The notes under the pieces are model-generated. The model was not told the origin of the DNA. It ran no database searches and worked only from the letters and a program-made list of their open reading frames with translations. 64,000 nt of DNA, taken from the NCBI GenBank assembly GCA_021739765.1, contig JAIPBD010000001.1:361486-425485 (forward strand), given 5' to 3'. Below, piece by piece: positions 48,899-58,250 of this stretch (positions are counted from its first letter, which is position 1; every line of letters starts with the position of its first letter). Position numbers and translations under genes: made by a program. This DNA comes from Melioribacteraceae bacterium. GTDB taxonomy: Bacteria; Bacteroidota; Ignavibacteria; Ignavibacteriales; Melioribacteraceae.

Positions 48899-49726
48899 AT
48901 GACCAACAATTATTTACTCAAAACCAAAGATTCCCACAATATCAGAATAACAACCTTCGGAAATCCAACATCTGATAGGTGTTTAATTTTTGTGCATGGA
49001 TTTAAAGGATTCAAAGATTGGGGTTTTTTCCCTTATTCCGGAAAGTACTTTGCTGATAGAGGTAATTTCGTAATTACATTTAATTATTCGCACAACGGAG
49101 TTGGAGAATCACTTACTGAATTTACGGAACTTGAAAAATTTGGTGAGAATACTTTTAGCAGGGAAGTTGATGAATTGAATCAGATTATCGATGTCGTTCA
49201 TTCCGGTTTTTTTGGAAATGAAACCTTCGCAAGATTAGGAATTATTGGTCATAGCAGGGGAGGGGCTGATGTTTTGCTCACCGCCACTAACCGTGAAGAA
49301 GTCGATGCCATTGTTACGTGGGCGTCAATCGCAAAATTGGATCGTTATTCCGAACGGCAAAAAATCGAATGGCGAGAAAAGGGTGTGTTTAATATTGAAA
49401 ATGCGCGTACAAAACAAATAATGCCTTTGTATATTGGTTTGTTAAATGATATTGAAAGTAATATGAATGGTTCGCTCAATATGCAAAAAGCGGCCTCACA
49501 ACTAAATAAACCTTGGTTAATCGCGCACGGCAAACAAGATCTTGCCGTTCCGATCGGTGAAGCCGAACAGTTATATGAATGGTCGGATAAAAGTAAAACA
49601 GAAATGTTCGTGTTGGAAGCAACCGGTCATACTTTTGATATCGAACATCCGTTCACAAAATCAAATTTTAAGTTTGATAAATTGTTGGAAAAAACTAATT
49701 TATTCTTAATAAAACATCTAAATTAA
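48899..49726 (+). CDS. Alpha/beta hydrolase
   Basis: A 275-aa serine hydrolase. The ATG at 48899 begins MTNNYLLKTKDS; longer readings are less natural. Oxyanion region FVHGFKGFKDWG, nucleophile elbow GHSRGG (S119), acid near HGKQDLAVP and histidine in ATGHTFDIEHP complete a plausible triad. It has no signal peptide. The substrate cannot be told; such dienelactone-hydrolase-like proteins are usually esterases. BioY follows 19 bp downstream. Confidence 0.88.
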   Translation: MTNNYLLKTKDSHNIRITTFGNPTSDRCLIFVHGFKGFKDWGFFPYSGKYFADRGNFVITFNYSHNGVGESLTEFTELEKFGENTFSREVDELNQIIDVVHSGFFGNETFARLGIIGHSRGGADVLLTATNREEVDAIVTWASIAKLDRYSERQKIEWREKGVFNIENARTKQIMPLYIGLLNDIESNMNGSLNMQKAASQLNKPWLIAHGKQDLAVPIGEAEQLYEWSDKSKTEMFVLEATGHTFDIEHPFTKSNFKFDKLLEKTNLFLIKHLN

Positions 49727-49745
49727 ATTATAGCGGAGTATTTTA

Positions 49746-50318
49746 ATGGAAAACGAAAAAGCAGTCAAAAATTCACTGCTAACATTATGGACTAAAGCCC
49801 GAACGAGTGAGCTTTTTTGGATCACTTTTTTTACATTTTTAACTTTTCTTGGCGCACAAGCAGCGATTCCGGTTCAACCTGTTCCATTTACATTACAAAC
49901 ATTGGTTGTATTGTTAGCCGGAGCCTTCCTGGGTTCAAAAAATGGTGCTTATAGTATGGGCTTGTATCTTGTATTGGGCACTATCGGATTACCAATTTTT
50001 GCAAATTTTGGATTTGGATTTGCCAAAATTTTTGGTCCAACCGGCGGCTATTTGCTCTCATTTCCCTTCGCGGCATATCTGGTAGGTTATATCTTAGAGA
50101 AAAGAAGGAATAAAGTTACTATTGCGATCTCCTTCTTTGCAGGAAATTTGATGATAATATTAACAGGTGCTCTTTTCTTGTCGCTGTTTTTCAACGGTGA
50201 TTTTCAAGCGGCATTTTACTCGGGTGCAGCAATATTTTCAATTTGGGGATTAGTTAAAGTCAGCTTAGCAATTGCAGCTTATTACACAATTTCAAAAAAA
50301 GTATCAAAGTTACCTTAA
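49746..50318 (+). CDS. bioY: BioY biotin transporter S component
   Basis: A 190-aa integral membrane protein, the substrate-specific unit of an ECF-type biotin importer. Conserved features: ALAAQAAIPVQPVPFTLQTLVVLLAG-type amino region (here seen as QAAIPVQPVPFTLQT), GAYSMGLYLVLGTIGLPIFA, and FGPTGGYLLSFPFAAYLVG. No ECF ATPase or T component is nearby, so it works alone or uses shared modules. It is preceded by GGAG. Confidence 0.95.
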   Translation: MENEKAVKNSLLTLWTKARTSELFWITFFTFLTFLGAQAAIPVQPVPFTLQTLVVLLAGAFLGSKNGAYSMGLYLVLGTIGLPIFANFGFGFAKIFGPTGGYLLSFPFAAYLVGYILEKRRNKVTIAISFFAGNLMIILTGALFLSLFFNGDFQAAFYSGAAIFSIWGLVKVSLAIAAYYTISKKVSKLP

Positions 50319-50334
50319 TTAGTGAATTAAATTA

Positions 50335-52338
50335 ATGGAATTAAAAAACGTAATTTTTAGCATTGTATTTTTGATCTCTTTCGGATTCTTAGGTTATAAT
50401 CTCAATAGGATTTTATCTTACCTCAAACTGGGACAGAAAGCGGATAGATTCGATAATCCAAAAACTCGAATCAAGAATGTTCTAAAAATTGCATTCGGTC
50501 AATCAAAATTATTGCAAGATCCTATGGCCGGTTTAATCCATTTTTTCATTTTTTGGGGATTTGTACTTTTTCTAGGAGCTGTTGTCGAATCAGTTTTACA
50601 AGGATTTTACACACCGTTTAATCTTGAATTTCTGGGACCGATTTACTCTCTGATTACTTTGTCTCAGGATGTTTTAGGATCACTTGTCCTTGTTTCTTTA
50701 GCATATGCCGTTAATCGGCGGTACATATTAAAAGTAAAAAGGTTACAAGGCGGAACCGCAGAAAAATTAGATGCCGCACTTGTACTTTTTATGATCGCTG
50801 TTGTAGTTATATCAATGTTTGGTCAAAATATCACTCACATCGCGAAGAATAATCTAGAGTTGGCGACTTTCGAAGTAAGGCCCATTTCAATTTATTTGGC
50901 AAAGATTATATATACCGATGCCTCAGCAAATGTAAATTTTATGTATGAAGTATACTGGTGGATACACATTGTCGCGGTATTCGGATTCATGAATTATCTT
51001 CCATATTCAAAACATTTTCACGTATTTACTTCTATTCCAAATGTATATTTTGCAAAACATGGCAACGAAAAATACGCGCTCAAAAAGCTCGATCTTGAAG
51101 ATGAAGAAGCCGAACAATTTGGTGTGGCGGATATGGAGCACCTCACCTGGAAACAAATGCTGGATGGCTTTTCCTGCACTGAATGCGGGCGATGCACAGC
51201 TGTCTGCCCCGCGGCAAATACAGGCAAACTTCTTTCACCACGCAAAATTATTGTTGATATTCGCAAACGAACCGAACAGAAATCGCCTTATCTTTTGAAA
51301 GGAATTGAGGAACAAGCCGGAATTCTTGATAAAACGCTGGTTCACGATTTTATAAGTGATGAAGAGTTATGGGCATGCACGACGTGTAATGCGTGTGTGT
51401 ACGAATGTCCGGTAACGATCGAACATGTTGATTCGATTGTTGATATGCGAAGGAACCTGGTATTGATGGAATCTGAATTCCCGCCGGAATTAAATACGGT
51501 ATTCAAAAATCTTGAGACTAACTTTACGCCGTGGGCATTTAACGCTCAGGACCGTGCGAATTGGGCCGAAGGAATGGATATTAAAACTTTAGCTGAAGAT
51601 CCAAACGGGGAAATACTATTTTGGGTTGGTTGTTCGGGATCGTTTGATTCACGTTACCAAAATGTAACAAAGTCATTCGCGAAAATTATGCAGAAAGCGG
51701 GTGTAGATTTTCGAATTCTTGGAACGGAAGAAAAGTGTAACGGTGATTCGGCCAGAAGACTTGGAAACGAATACCTCGCTCAAATGATGATGATGGATAA
51801 TGTGGAAACACTCAACAATTATGGTGTTAAAAAAATTGTTACCGGATGCCCTCACTGTTTTAATTCTCTCAAAAATGAATTTCCGCAATTTGGCGGAGAA
51901 TACGAAGTGATTCACCATTCAGAAATGATTGACGAATTAATCAGCGATGGTAAAATTAAATTGAAAGAAAAATCTGAAATTTCATCAAAAACCACTTTTC
52001 ACGATTCTTGTTATTTAGGACGATATAACGGAATTTATGATGAACCAAGGGATTCGATTTCAAAAATCAATGGTCTGGAATTGGTTGAAATGGAAAGAAA
52101 TAAACAAAAAGGATTCTGCTGCGGAGCCGGCGGTGGAAGAATGTTCCTTGAAGAAACCGAAGGTCAGAGAATTAATGAAAATAGAACAAAAGAGGCTCTT
52201 GAGACCGGTGCGGACACGATCGCTTCTTCTTGTCCGTTTTGTATGACAATGATGACCGATGGAGTTAAAACTTTTGAAAAAGCTGATGAAGTGAAAGTTA
52301 AAGATATTGCTGAAATAGTTCTTGAAAATTCAGTATAA
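50335..52338 (+). CDS. Membrane-bound Fe-S oxidoreductase with two CCG domains (HdrD-like)
   Basis: A 667-aa protein. Amino half (about 1-230): five or so membrane helices of a NarI-like, probable haem b domain. Then two 4Fe-4S motifs, C281-C284-C287-C291 (CTECGRCTAVCP) and C348-C351-C354-C358 (CTTCNACVYECP). Two cysteine-rich CCG domains follow (WVGCSGSFD with EEKCNGDSARRLG; HDSCYLGRYNGIYDEPR with FCCGAGGGRM). This layout is the EtfB/ETF-linked or HdrDE-like quinone oxidoreductase type, often paired with acyl-CoA dehydrogenases. An acyl-CoA dehydrogenase is encoded 1.6 kb away, supporting electron flow from beta-oxidation to menaquinone. No etf genes are in the window. Confidence 0.92.
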   Translation: MELKNVIFSIVFLISFGFLGYNLNRILSYLKLGQKADRFDNPKTRIKNVLKIAFGQSKLLQDPMAGLIHFFIFWGFVLFLGAVVESVLQGFYTPFNLEFLGPIYSLITLSQDVLGSLVLVSLAYAVNRRYILKVKRLQGGTAEKLDAALVLFMIAVVVISMFGQNITHIAKNNLELATFEVRPISIYLAKIIYTDASANVNFMYEVYWWIHIVAVFGFMNYLPYSKHFHVFTSIPNVYFAKHGNEKYALKKLDLEDEEAEQFGVADMEHLTWKQMLDGFSCTECGRCTAVCPAANTGKLLSPRKIIVDIRKRTEQKSPYLLKGIEEQAGILDKTLVHDFISDEELWACTTCNACVYECPVTIEHVDSIVDMRRNLVLMESEFPPELNTVFKNLETNFTPWAFNAQDRANWAEGMDIKTLAEDPNGEILFWVGCSGSFDSRYQNVTKSFAKIMQKAGVDFRILGTEEKCNGDSARRLGNEYLAQMMMMDNVETLNNYGVKKIVTGCPHCFNSLKNEFPQFGGEYEVIHHSEMIDELISDGKIKLKEKSEISSKTTFHDSCYLGRYNGIYDEPRDSISKINGLELVEMERNKQKGFCCGAGGGRMFLEETEGQRINENRTKEALETGADTIASSCPFCMTMMTDGVKTFEKADEVKVKDIAEIVLENSV

Positions 52339-52363
52339 TTGCAAACCAATAAAGGAGGATATA

Positions 52364-52549
52364 ATGGAAAGTTACCAAAAACTCGTTGACTTTGTAGATT
52401 CGTTGAAGACGGATGCAGAAAAGTTTTACGTTAAAGAACAAGCCGCTGCCGGAACTAGATTTCGCAAAGGTTTAAGCGACCTAAAAAAAATGGCACAAGA
52501 TCTTCGGAATGAAGTTCAAGAACTTAAAAATACTCGTAAAGGCAGCTAA
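52364..52549 (+). CDS. Histone H1-like DNA-binding protein
   Basis: A 61-aa basic protein behind a perfect ribosome site (AAAGGAGG, 6 bases before the ATG). The sequence YQKLVDFVDSLKTDAEKF and KEQAAAGTRFRKGLSDLKK matches the short Hc1/histone H1-like proteins of Bacteroidota, which compact DNA. A helical, lysine-rich tail follows. The longer upstream reading is rejected because it would run through the ribosome site. A hairpin follows the stop. Confidence 0.87.
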   Translation: MESYQKLVDFVDSLKTDAEKFYVKEQAAAGTRFRKGLSDLKKMAQDLRNEVQELKNTRKGS

Positions 52550-52561
52550 TAACATATATTA

Positions 52562-52588
52562 ATAAGCTGTAGCTGGTCTGCAGCTTAT
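52562..52588 (+). terminator. Terminator-like hairpin after the histone H1-like gene
   Basis: ATAAGCTGTAG (52562-52572) pairs with CTGCAGCTTAT (52578-52588), with one G-U pair and loop CTGGT, 12 bp after the stop. There is no clear U tract after it, so it may be a 3' stabiliser or an inefficient terminator ahead of the CapA gene. Confidence 0.6.
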
Positions 52589-52599
52589 GGATTCATCCA

Positions 52600-53757
52600 G
52601 TGCAAATTCCACAAATTCAGAAATTTTTCTACTTCATTGCATTAATTGTTTTATTAATCCCTTCGAAATATTTATCGCAAACGGACTCTACTGTCTCTTT
52701 TACAATCTCAGCGGTGGGTGATTTGATGTGTCATTCAACTCAATTTAAATATGCAAAAGTTGACACAGATAAATACGATTTCGGCAAAGTTTTCAGTTCT
52801 ATCGCTCCATATTTATCACAATCCGATGTGACCATAGGAAATATTGAAACGGTTTTTGCAGGCCGGGATAAGGGAATTGCAGGCTATCCCGTTTTTAATA
52901 CGCCGGATGAATACCTCGATGCCCTCAAAGACGCGGGTTTTGACGTTCTTGTTACAGCAAATAATCACTCGCTTGATATGGATGTAGAAGGGCTGTTGCG
53001 AACAAATAACTTAATCCGCGAAAAAAAGATGGAACCGGTCGGCACTTTTGTCTCAGAAGCAGATCGTGATTCGGTAAGGATATATGAATACAACGGACTT
53101 AAAGTTGGAATAACTTCTTACACTTATGCTACAAATATTCGAAGCGCGCCTAAAGACAGCTCATATCTGATTAATTATATTCAAGATTCAATTATCAAAA
53201 ATGACATCCAAAATCTAAGGAATGCCGGGGCTGAGTTGGTTATCACATTTTTTCATTTTGGAACTGAATATGAACGTTATCCTTCCGGCTATCAGAAACG
53301 AGTTGTACAAAACACCATTTCTTACGGTGCGGATATAATTTTAGGATGTCATCCGCATGTTGTTCAGCCATTCGAATATTTCCAGTCGGAGGAATCCAAT
53401 ATAGATCGTGGATTTGTCGCTTATTCGCTGGGTAATTTTGTATCCAATCAACGCTGGCAATATTCAGATGGCGGTGTGATTGTTAATATTGAAGTTGAGA
53501 AATTGATTCCTGATAATTCTTTGAAACTAAAAAACGTAAGTTTTGTCCCGGTCTGGGTCTACAAAGGAGTGGTAAATTATGACGCTGAGTATTTTATTCT
53601 GCCATCCCGAATAAGTGAAACCGGTTCATTCCCAAGTTATTTTACCGATGAAGATAAGGCTCTGATGAAACAAAGTTATTTTGACACCAGAGAGATTATT
53701 AATTCTGATTCATTGACTACATTCAATGAACTGACAATTTTACCGAGTACCGATTAA
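52600..53757 (+). CDS. CapA-family metallophosphatase-like protein
   Basis: A 385-aa exported protein of the CapA/PgsA group, named for poly-gamma-glutamate capsule synthesis. GTG start, then a signal or anchor (FFYFIALIVLLIPSKYL). Family motifs are SAVGDLMCHS, IGNIETVFA, TANNHSLDMDVEGL, FFHFGTEYERYPSGYQ, GCHPHVVQPFEYF and YSLGNFVSNQRW. No pgsB or pgsC gene is near, so an actual capsule role is doubtful. Its stop overlaps the MFS gene start by one base. Confidence 0.92.
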   Translation: MQIPQIQKFFYFIALIVLLIPSKYLSQTDSTVSFTISAVGDLMCHSTQFKYAKVDTDKYDFGKVFSSIAPYLSQSDVTIGNIETVFAGRDKGIAGYPVFNTPDEYLDALKDAGFDVLVTANNHSLDMDVEGLLRTNNLIREKKMEPVGTFVSEADRDSVRIYEYNGLKVGITSYTYATNIRSAPKDSSYLINYIQDSIIKNDIQNLRNAGAELVITFFHFGTEYERYPSGYQKRVVQNTISYGADIILGCHPHVVQPFEYFQSEESNIDRGFVAYSLGNFVSNQRWQYSDGGVIVNIEVEKLIPDNSLKLKNVSFVPVWVYKGVVNYDAEYFILPSRISETGSFPSYFTDEDKALMKQSYFDTREIINSDSLTTFNELTILPSTD

Positions 53758-54944
53758 TGCCCAAAAAAGCCTCTCTGTTAATCATTTTTATGACCGTATT
53801 TATTGATCTGCTCGGTTTTGGGATCTTAATTCCTATTCTTCCGACATTCGCAAGCAAAAATCTTGGTGTATCCGATTTTGGAATTGGAATTATCGTTGCC
53901 GGTTATTCTTTGATGCAATTTATCTTTAATCCAATTCTCGGTAAATTATCAGATAGATACGGAAGAAAACCTTTTATAGTTTGGCCTTTGCTGATGGTTT
54001 CGTTTTCATACCTGATATTTAGTTTTTCAAATTCGTTTTTTCTTCTTTTACTTTCCAGGGTAATTGCAGGAATTGGTGGTAGTAATATCGGTGTTGCTCA
54101 GGCATATATTTCAGATGTAACAACAAAATCTAATCGCGCGAAAGGAATGGGTTTAATAGGTGCCGCTTTTGGTCTGGGCTTTGTATTCGGACCGTTTATA
54201 GGAGGCGTAATTTCGAAATATGGTTATGATGTGGCCGGATTTTTCAGCGCCGGATTTTCGTTTCTGGCTTCATTATTTGCCTTCATATTTCTTAAAGAAT
54301 CGAATAATGAAAGAAAAGATAAAGTGCGAATTCGTATTAGAATAATGGATTTTTCCGCTTTATTCTCTGTACTTAAGACACCAATTGTCGGAATTCTTGT
54401 AACAATCTTTTTTATTATAATTTTTTCGATCGCAAATATATACGGAACATTTTCCTTATTAGGATTTAAGTATTACAGTTTTACCGATGCTCAAAACGGA
54501 TATCTGTTCGGAATTATGGGAATAGTTAGCGCGACTATTCAAGGTCTTTTTATTCGGCCAATAACAGCCAAATTCCAAGACAGATCAATTTTACTAACCG
54601 GTGTATTATTTATGTCTTTTGGCTTGGGTGCCATTCCGTACGGCGTTAATTTTCTCGGTGTCGCAATTGTAGTGGGAATTTTATCAATTGGAACCGGATT
54701 GCTGCAACCGACTGTTTTAAGTATGATATCAAAATTCTCAGATGAAAGAAGGCAAGGCGAAGTTCTGGGTTTGAATTCCTCAATGGCTTCATTAGCCAGA
54801 GTGTTTGGTCCGGTATGGGGAGGATTTTCTTTTCATTACATCGGTTTTGAATTCCCCTTTTTAACAGGTGCTTTCTTCACTTTGCTAACTTTTTTTATAG
54901 TGCTATTTTTATTAAGTTCACAACGTTTACGACAATTTTCATAA
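53757..54944 (+). CDS. MFS transporter, TetA-like drug exporter group
   Basis: A 395-aa protein with about twelve membrane helices. Motif A reads GKLSDRYGRKP, DxxG-like signals appear in FIDLLGFGILIPILPTF, and motif C-like GAAFGLGFVFGPFIGG is in helix 5, which is typical of proton-driven antiporters. Resistance to a particular drug cannot be claimed. It overlaps CapA and is followed 6 bp later by the Dus gene. Confidence 0.92.
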   Translation: MPKKASLLIIFMTVFIDLLGFGILIPILPTFASKNLGVSDFGIGIIVAGYSLMQFIFNPILGKLSDRYGRKPFIVWPLLMVSFSYLIFSFSNSFFLLLLSRVIAGIGGSNIGVAQAYISDVTTKSNRAKGMGLIGAAFGLGFVFGPFIGGVISKYGYDVAGFFSAGFSFLASLFAFIFLKESNNERKDKVRIRIRIMDFSALFSVLKTPIVGILVTIFFIIIFSIANIYGTFSLLGFKYYSFTDAQNGYLFGIMGIVSATIQGLFIRPITAKFQDRSILLTGVLFMSFGLGAIPYGVNFLGVAIVVGILSIGTGLLQPTVLSMISKFSDERRQGEVLGLNSSMASLARVFGPVWGGFSFHYIGFEFPFLTGAFFTLLTFFIVLFLLSSQRLRQFS

Positions 54945-54950
54945 GATGAT

Positions 54951-55940
54951 ATGTTAAAAATAAGAGAAATAAATATTGATAAAGCTCTTCTGCTTGCCCC
55001 AATGGAGGATGTGACCGGAATCGCTTTTAGAAGAATTTGTAAAGAATTAGGCGCCGATATAGTTTTTACCGAATTCGTTAATTCTGATGGTTTGATTCGT
55101 GATAACGAAAAAACCAAAAAGAAGATGGAAATTACAGAAAACGAACGACCGGTCGGTATTCAGATCTATGGCGGTAATCTGGAACCGATGATTGAAGCCG
55201 CACGAATTTCGGAACGAATGAATCCGGATATTATTGATATAAACGCCGGTTGTTGGGTGAAAAAAATCGCAAAAAGAGGTGCCGGTGCCGGATTGTTGAA
55301 AGATCCCGAATTTATGGAAAAAATGGTCAGCGAAATCGTAAAAGTAGTCGAAAAACCGGTTACAGTAAAAACTCGGATTGGTTGGGATTCAAACTCCATA
55401 ATGATTGAAGAGATCGCTCAAAGGGTTGAGGATGCGGGAGCGGAAGCGCTTACAATACACTGTCGCACTCGCGAAATGGGTCACAAAGGCGATCCACAAT
55501 GGGAGTGGATAGCAAAGGTAAAAGAAAAAATCACAATTCCCGTAATTTTAAACGGTGGTTTATTTACACCGGAGGATGTTCGAGACGCTTTCGAACAGAC
55601 CGGTGCAGATGGAGTTATGATTGCTCGAGGTGCGATCGGTAATCCATGGCTTTTCAGAGAAGCTAAAGAGATTCTTGAGAAGGGAAGTGTATTGTCGCCT
55701 GTAAGTATTGAGGATAGAATTAAAACAACTTTGCTGCACCTTAAATACGAAATTGAAGAAAAAGGTGAGCGTAGAGGAACAATTCCTTTCAGAAAATATT
55801 ATTCGGGTTATTTGAAAGGTTTGCATAATGCTTCAGGTGTTCGATCTCAATTGATGCAATTTGTTGAGTATGAGCCAATCGAAGAATTGCTGTTAGAATA
55901 TCTGACTTATTTGCAAAATTATGAACCAATTGCCATTTAG
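54951..55940 (+). CDS. dusB: tRNA-dihydrouridine synthase
   Basis: A 329-aa FMN enzyme that reduces uridine in the tRNA D loop. LLAPMEDVTGIAFR at the amino end binds FMN. C101 in DINAGCWVKK is the catalytic cysteine; most family members have GCP, here GCW. KRGAGAGLL, VKTRIGWD, IHCRTREMGHKGDPQWEW, NGGLFTPEDV and MIARGAIGNPWLF complete the signature. Length is that of DusB. Confidence 0.94.
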   Translation: MLKIREINIDKALLLAPMEDVTGIAFRRICKELGADIVFTEFVNSDGLIRDNEKTKKKMEITENERPVGIQIYGGNLEPMIEAARISERMNPDIIDINAGCWVKKIAKRGAGAGLLKDPEFMEKMVSEIVKVVEKPVTVKTRIGWDSNSIMIEEIAQRVEDAGAEALTIHCRTREMGHKGDPQWEWIAKVKEKITIPVILNGGLFTPEDVRDAFEQTGADGVMIARGAIGNPWLFREAKEILEKGSVLSPVSIEDRIKTTLLHLKYEIEEKGERRGTIPFRKYYSGYLKGLHNASGVRSQLMQFVEYEPIEELLLEYLTYLQNYEPIAI

Positions 55941-55951
55941 CAGCTATTGAA

Positions 55952-56551
55952 TTGAACTCAAAATCAGTTAAACGAATAGCAAGAATCGTCTCCAATATAT
56001 TTATTCCTCCATTTCCGACTTTTGCAATTTTTTTGTTATTTAGTCTACATTTCGAAAATCCGGAAAAGACGATTCTTTCGATCTTACTGGCACTCATTTT
56101 TACTGTTATATTACCCATCAGCTTTTTCGTTTGGCTGCGTTCTAATCATGCTGTATCGGATAATGACGCAACAAATAAGGAAGAACGAAGTGTACCATAC
56201 ACTTTTGGATTGATTATTACGGTAATCGCGTTTATCCTTTCACGATTTTTGGAGATGTCAAATGAAGTGCAGACACTTTGGGTTATCTACATTGTTAATA
56301 CATTCGTCATTCTTGCTATTAATCGATACTGGAAGATTTCCGCACACGCTATGGGCGTCAGTGCTCCGGCAGCCGCGCTATTTTATCTTTTTCCGCTCTA
56401 TGGGTTATTCGCACTTTTGCTTGTCGGAATAGTGGGATTTGCAAGAATCAAACTGAAAATGCATACTCCGGCGCAGGTTATTGCGGGATCAATTTTGGGT
56501 TGGATTTTAGCCGCATCTCAATTATTATTAGTAACAGATTTACTTGGATAA
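55952..56551 (+). CDS. PAP2-like membrane protein
   Basis: A 199-aa protein with about six membrane helices and a TTG start. It resembles the PAP2 phosphatase superfamily in layout (EERSVPYTFG, ISAHAMGVSAPA, KLKMHTPAQVIAGSILGW), but motif 2 reads SAHAMG rather than PSGH. Motif 3 reads HTPAQVIAG, with Q in place of the usual Asp. It may be a divergent lipid phosphatase or a non-catalytic relative. It lies between Dus and PolX on the same strand. Confidence 0.7.
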   Translation: MNSKSVKRIARIVSNIFIPPFPTFAIFLLFSLHFENPEKTILSILLALIFTVILPISFFVWLRSNHAVSDNDATNKEERSVPYTFGLIITVIAFILSRFLEMSNEVQTLWVIYIVNTFVILAINRYWKISAHAMGVSAPAAALFYLFPLYGLFALLLVGIVGFARIKLKMHTPAQVIAGSILGWILAASQLLLVTDLLG

Positions 56552-56554
56552 AAT

Positions 56555-58240
56555 ATGTCAATGAAAAAAGAAATTGCGAAGATACTGGACGAAATGTCCA
56601 ATATTTTCGAATTCAACGGTGAAAATCAATTCAAAGTAAACGCGTTTCGTAATGGCAGCAGAACAATTTCAAGGCTGGAAAACGATATTGAAGATATGAT
56701 TCAAGATGGTTCAATAAAAAACGTAAAAGGGATCGGTAAGGGAATACTTTCAGTTATTGACGAATACTTCGAAAAAAATGTATCGAACGATTACGAACAA
56801 CTTAAATCAACAATCCCGGATGGAATTCTCGATATGTTTGATGTTCGGGGAATTGGAGCAAAAAAAATAAGACTGCTCCACGATGAACTTGGGATCACGA
56901 ATTTAGATCAATTAGAAAAAGCATGCAGAAAAAATAAACTTGCCGAGTTGAAAGGTTTTGGGAGCAGTACGCAAGAGAAAATATTGAATGAAGTTATCAG
57001 AATAAAAAAATCGCAAGGAATGCTCCACCTTCATCGAGCACTCGAATTAGGCAAAAAACTACAGTCTAAATTTGAAGATTTCGACTCTGTTAAAGCAGTT
57101 TTTATCACGGGAGATTTGAGACGCAACATGGAGATCGTATCATCCGTAGATTTTGTAATTCTCGTAAATGATAGAAAAGTATTTGAGGTGGAGTTAGCTA
57201 AACTGCATGAATATAACAAGTTAGACTCTAATGAATATTACAAAGTAATAAGATTCGTATACGGTTTTACAAAAACCGTTTATCTCTTCGTTACATCGGA
57301 AAAGGAATATTTGGGAAACTTAAAATTCCTTACGACCGGCTCTAACGAATTTCTGGAAAAGATTGGATATGAAAAGGCAAAATTTTGGGAGCACGAAGAA
57401 CATCAGATACTGGAAAAGCTCCAAATTGGGATAAAATCACCTGAAATGAGAGAAGTGGAGTCGTTGGAATCATCTGAAGAGCATTTCAAGGATTCCGATC
57501 TCGAAGAAAATGTACTTAACGGATTGTTGCATTTTCATACGACAGCTTCCGATGGTAACAACACGCTCGTCGAAATGATAAATGAGGCTAAGGCACACGG
57601 ATTTAATTATTACGCCGTTTGCGATCATAGCAAATCAGCGTTCTATGCAAATGGATTAACTGAAGACCGTATCTTATTGCAAAAAAAAGAGTTACGAAAA
57701 TTAGCTGATTCCAAAAATGAAAATATTTTTCAAGGAATTGAGAGTGATATCCTAAAAGACGGGAGTTTAGATTATTCTGATGATTTCCTTGCAAATCTTG
57801 ATTTTGTGGTTGCTTCAATTCATTCTATTTTTACTCTTTCCGAGGATGAAATGACTGCTCGGGTTATTAAAGCAATTGAAAATCCGTTTACAGATGTTTT
57901 TGCTCATCCGACAGGCCGCTTGCTCCTGTCACGTGATCCTTATAAAATCAATATTAAAAAAGTACTCGAAGCATGCTCCCAAAATGATGTCGCGATTGAA
58001 ATAAATGCCAATCCACATCGGCTCGATTTAGATTGGCGTTGGATAATGTATGCGAGGGAGCAGAATTGCAAATTCGCTATTAATCCTGATGCGCATTCAA
58101 CTCATGGAATAGAAGATGTCAAGTATGGAATAATGATAGCACGTAAGGCCGGACTGACATCGGCAGAGGTTATTAACTGTTATTCAGCTGAAAAATTCAA
58201 AAAATATTTGAATCGAAAAACTAAACGAAATTTTGATTAA
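56555..58240 (+). CDS. polX: PolX-PHP family protein with degraded polymerase site
   Basis: A 561-aa protein with the PolX order: 8-kDa domain and helix-hairpin-helix units (KGIGKGILSVIDEYF, VRGIGAKKIRLL, LKGFGSSTQEKIL), a polymerase X core, then a PHP phosphoesterase. In the core, GDLRRN (186-191) is followed by SSVDF. The first catalytic Asp is replaced by S197, with D199 kept, and the third position reads TVYLF (Y243) where VDLR is expected. The PHP site looks intact: H326-F-H328-T, CDHS, ESDIL, SIHS, HPTGR, INANPHRLD, NPDAHS. It is therefore predicted to keep the 3'-5' exonuclease or phosphoesterase but not polymerase activity. Confidence 0.9.
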   Translation: MSMKKEIAKILDEMSNIFEFNGENQFKVNAFRNGSRTISRLENDIEDMIQDGSIKNVKGIGKGILSVIDEYFEKNVSNDYEQLKSTIPDGILDMFDVRGIGAKKIRLLHDELGITNLDQLEKACRKNKLAELKGFGSSTQEKILNEVIRIKKSQGMLHLHRALELGKKLQSKFEDFDSVKAVFITGDLRRNMEIVSSVDFVILVNDRKVFEVELAKLHEYNKLDSNEYYKVIRFVYGFTKTVYLFVTSEKEYLGNLKFLTTGSNEFLEKIGYEKAKFWEHEEHQILEKLQIGIKSPEMREVESLESSEEHFKDSDLEENVLNGLLHFHTTASDGNNTLVEMINEAKAHGFNYYAVCDHSKSAFYANGLTEDRILLQKKELRKLADSKNENIFQGIESDILKDGSLDYSDDFLANLDFVVASIHSIFTLSEDEMTARVIKAIENPFTDVFAHPTGRLLLSRDPYKINIKKVLEACSQNDVAIEINANPHRLDLDWRWIMYAREQNCKFAINPDAHSTHGIEDVKYGIMIARKAGLTSAEVINCYSAEKFKKYLNRKTKRNFD

Positions 58241-58250
58241 AGGAGATGGA

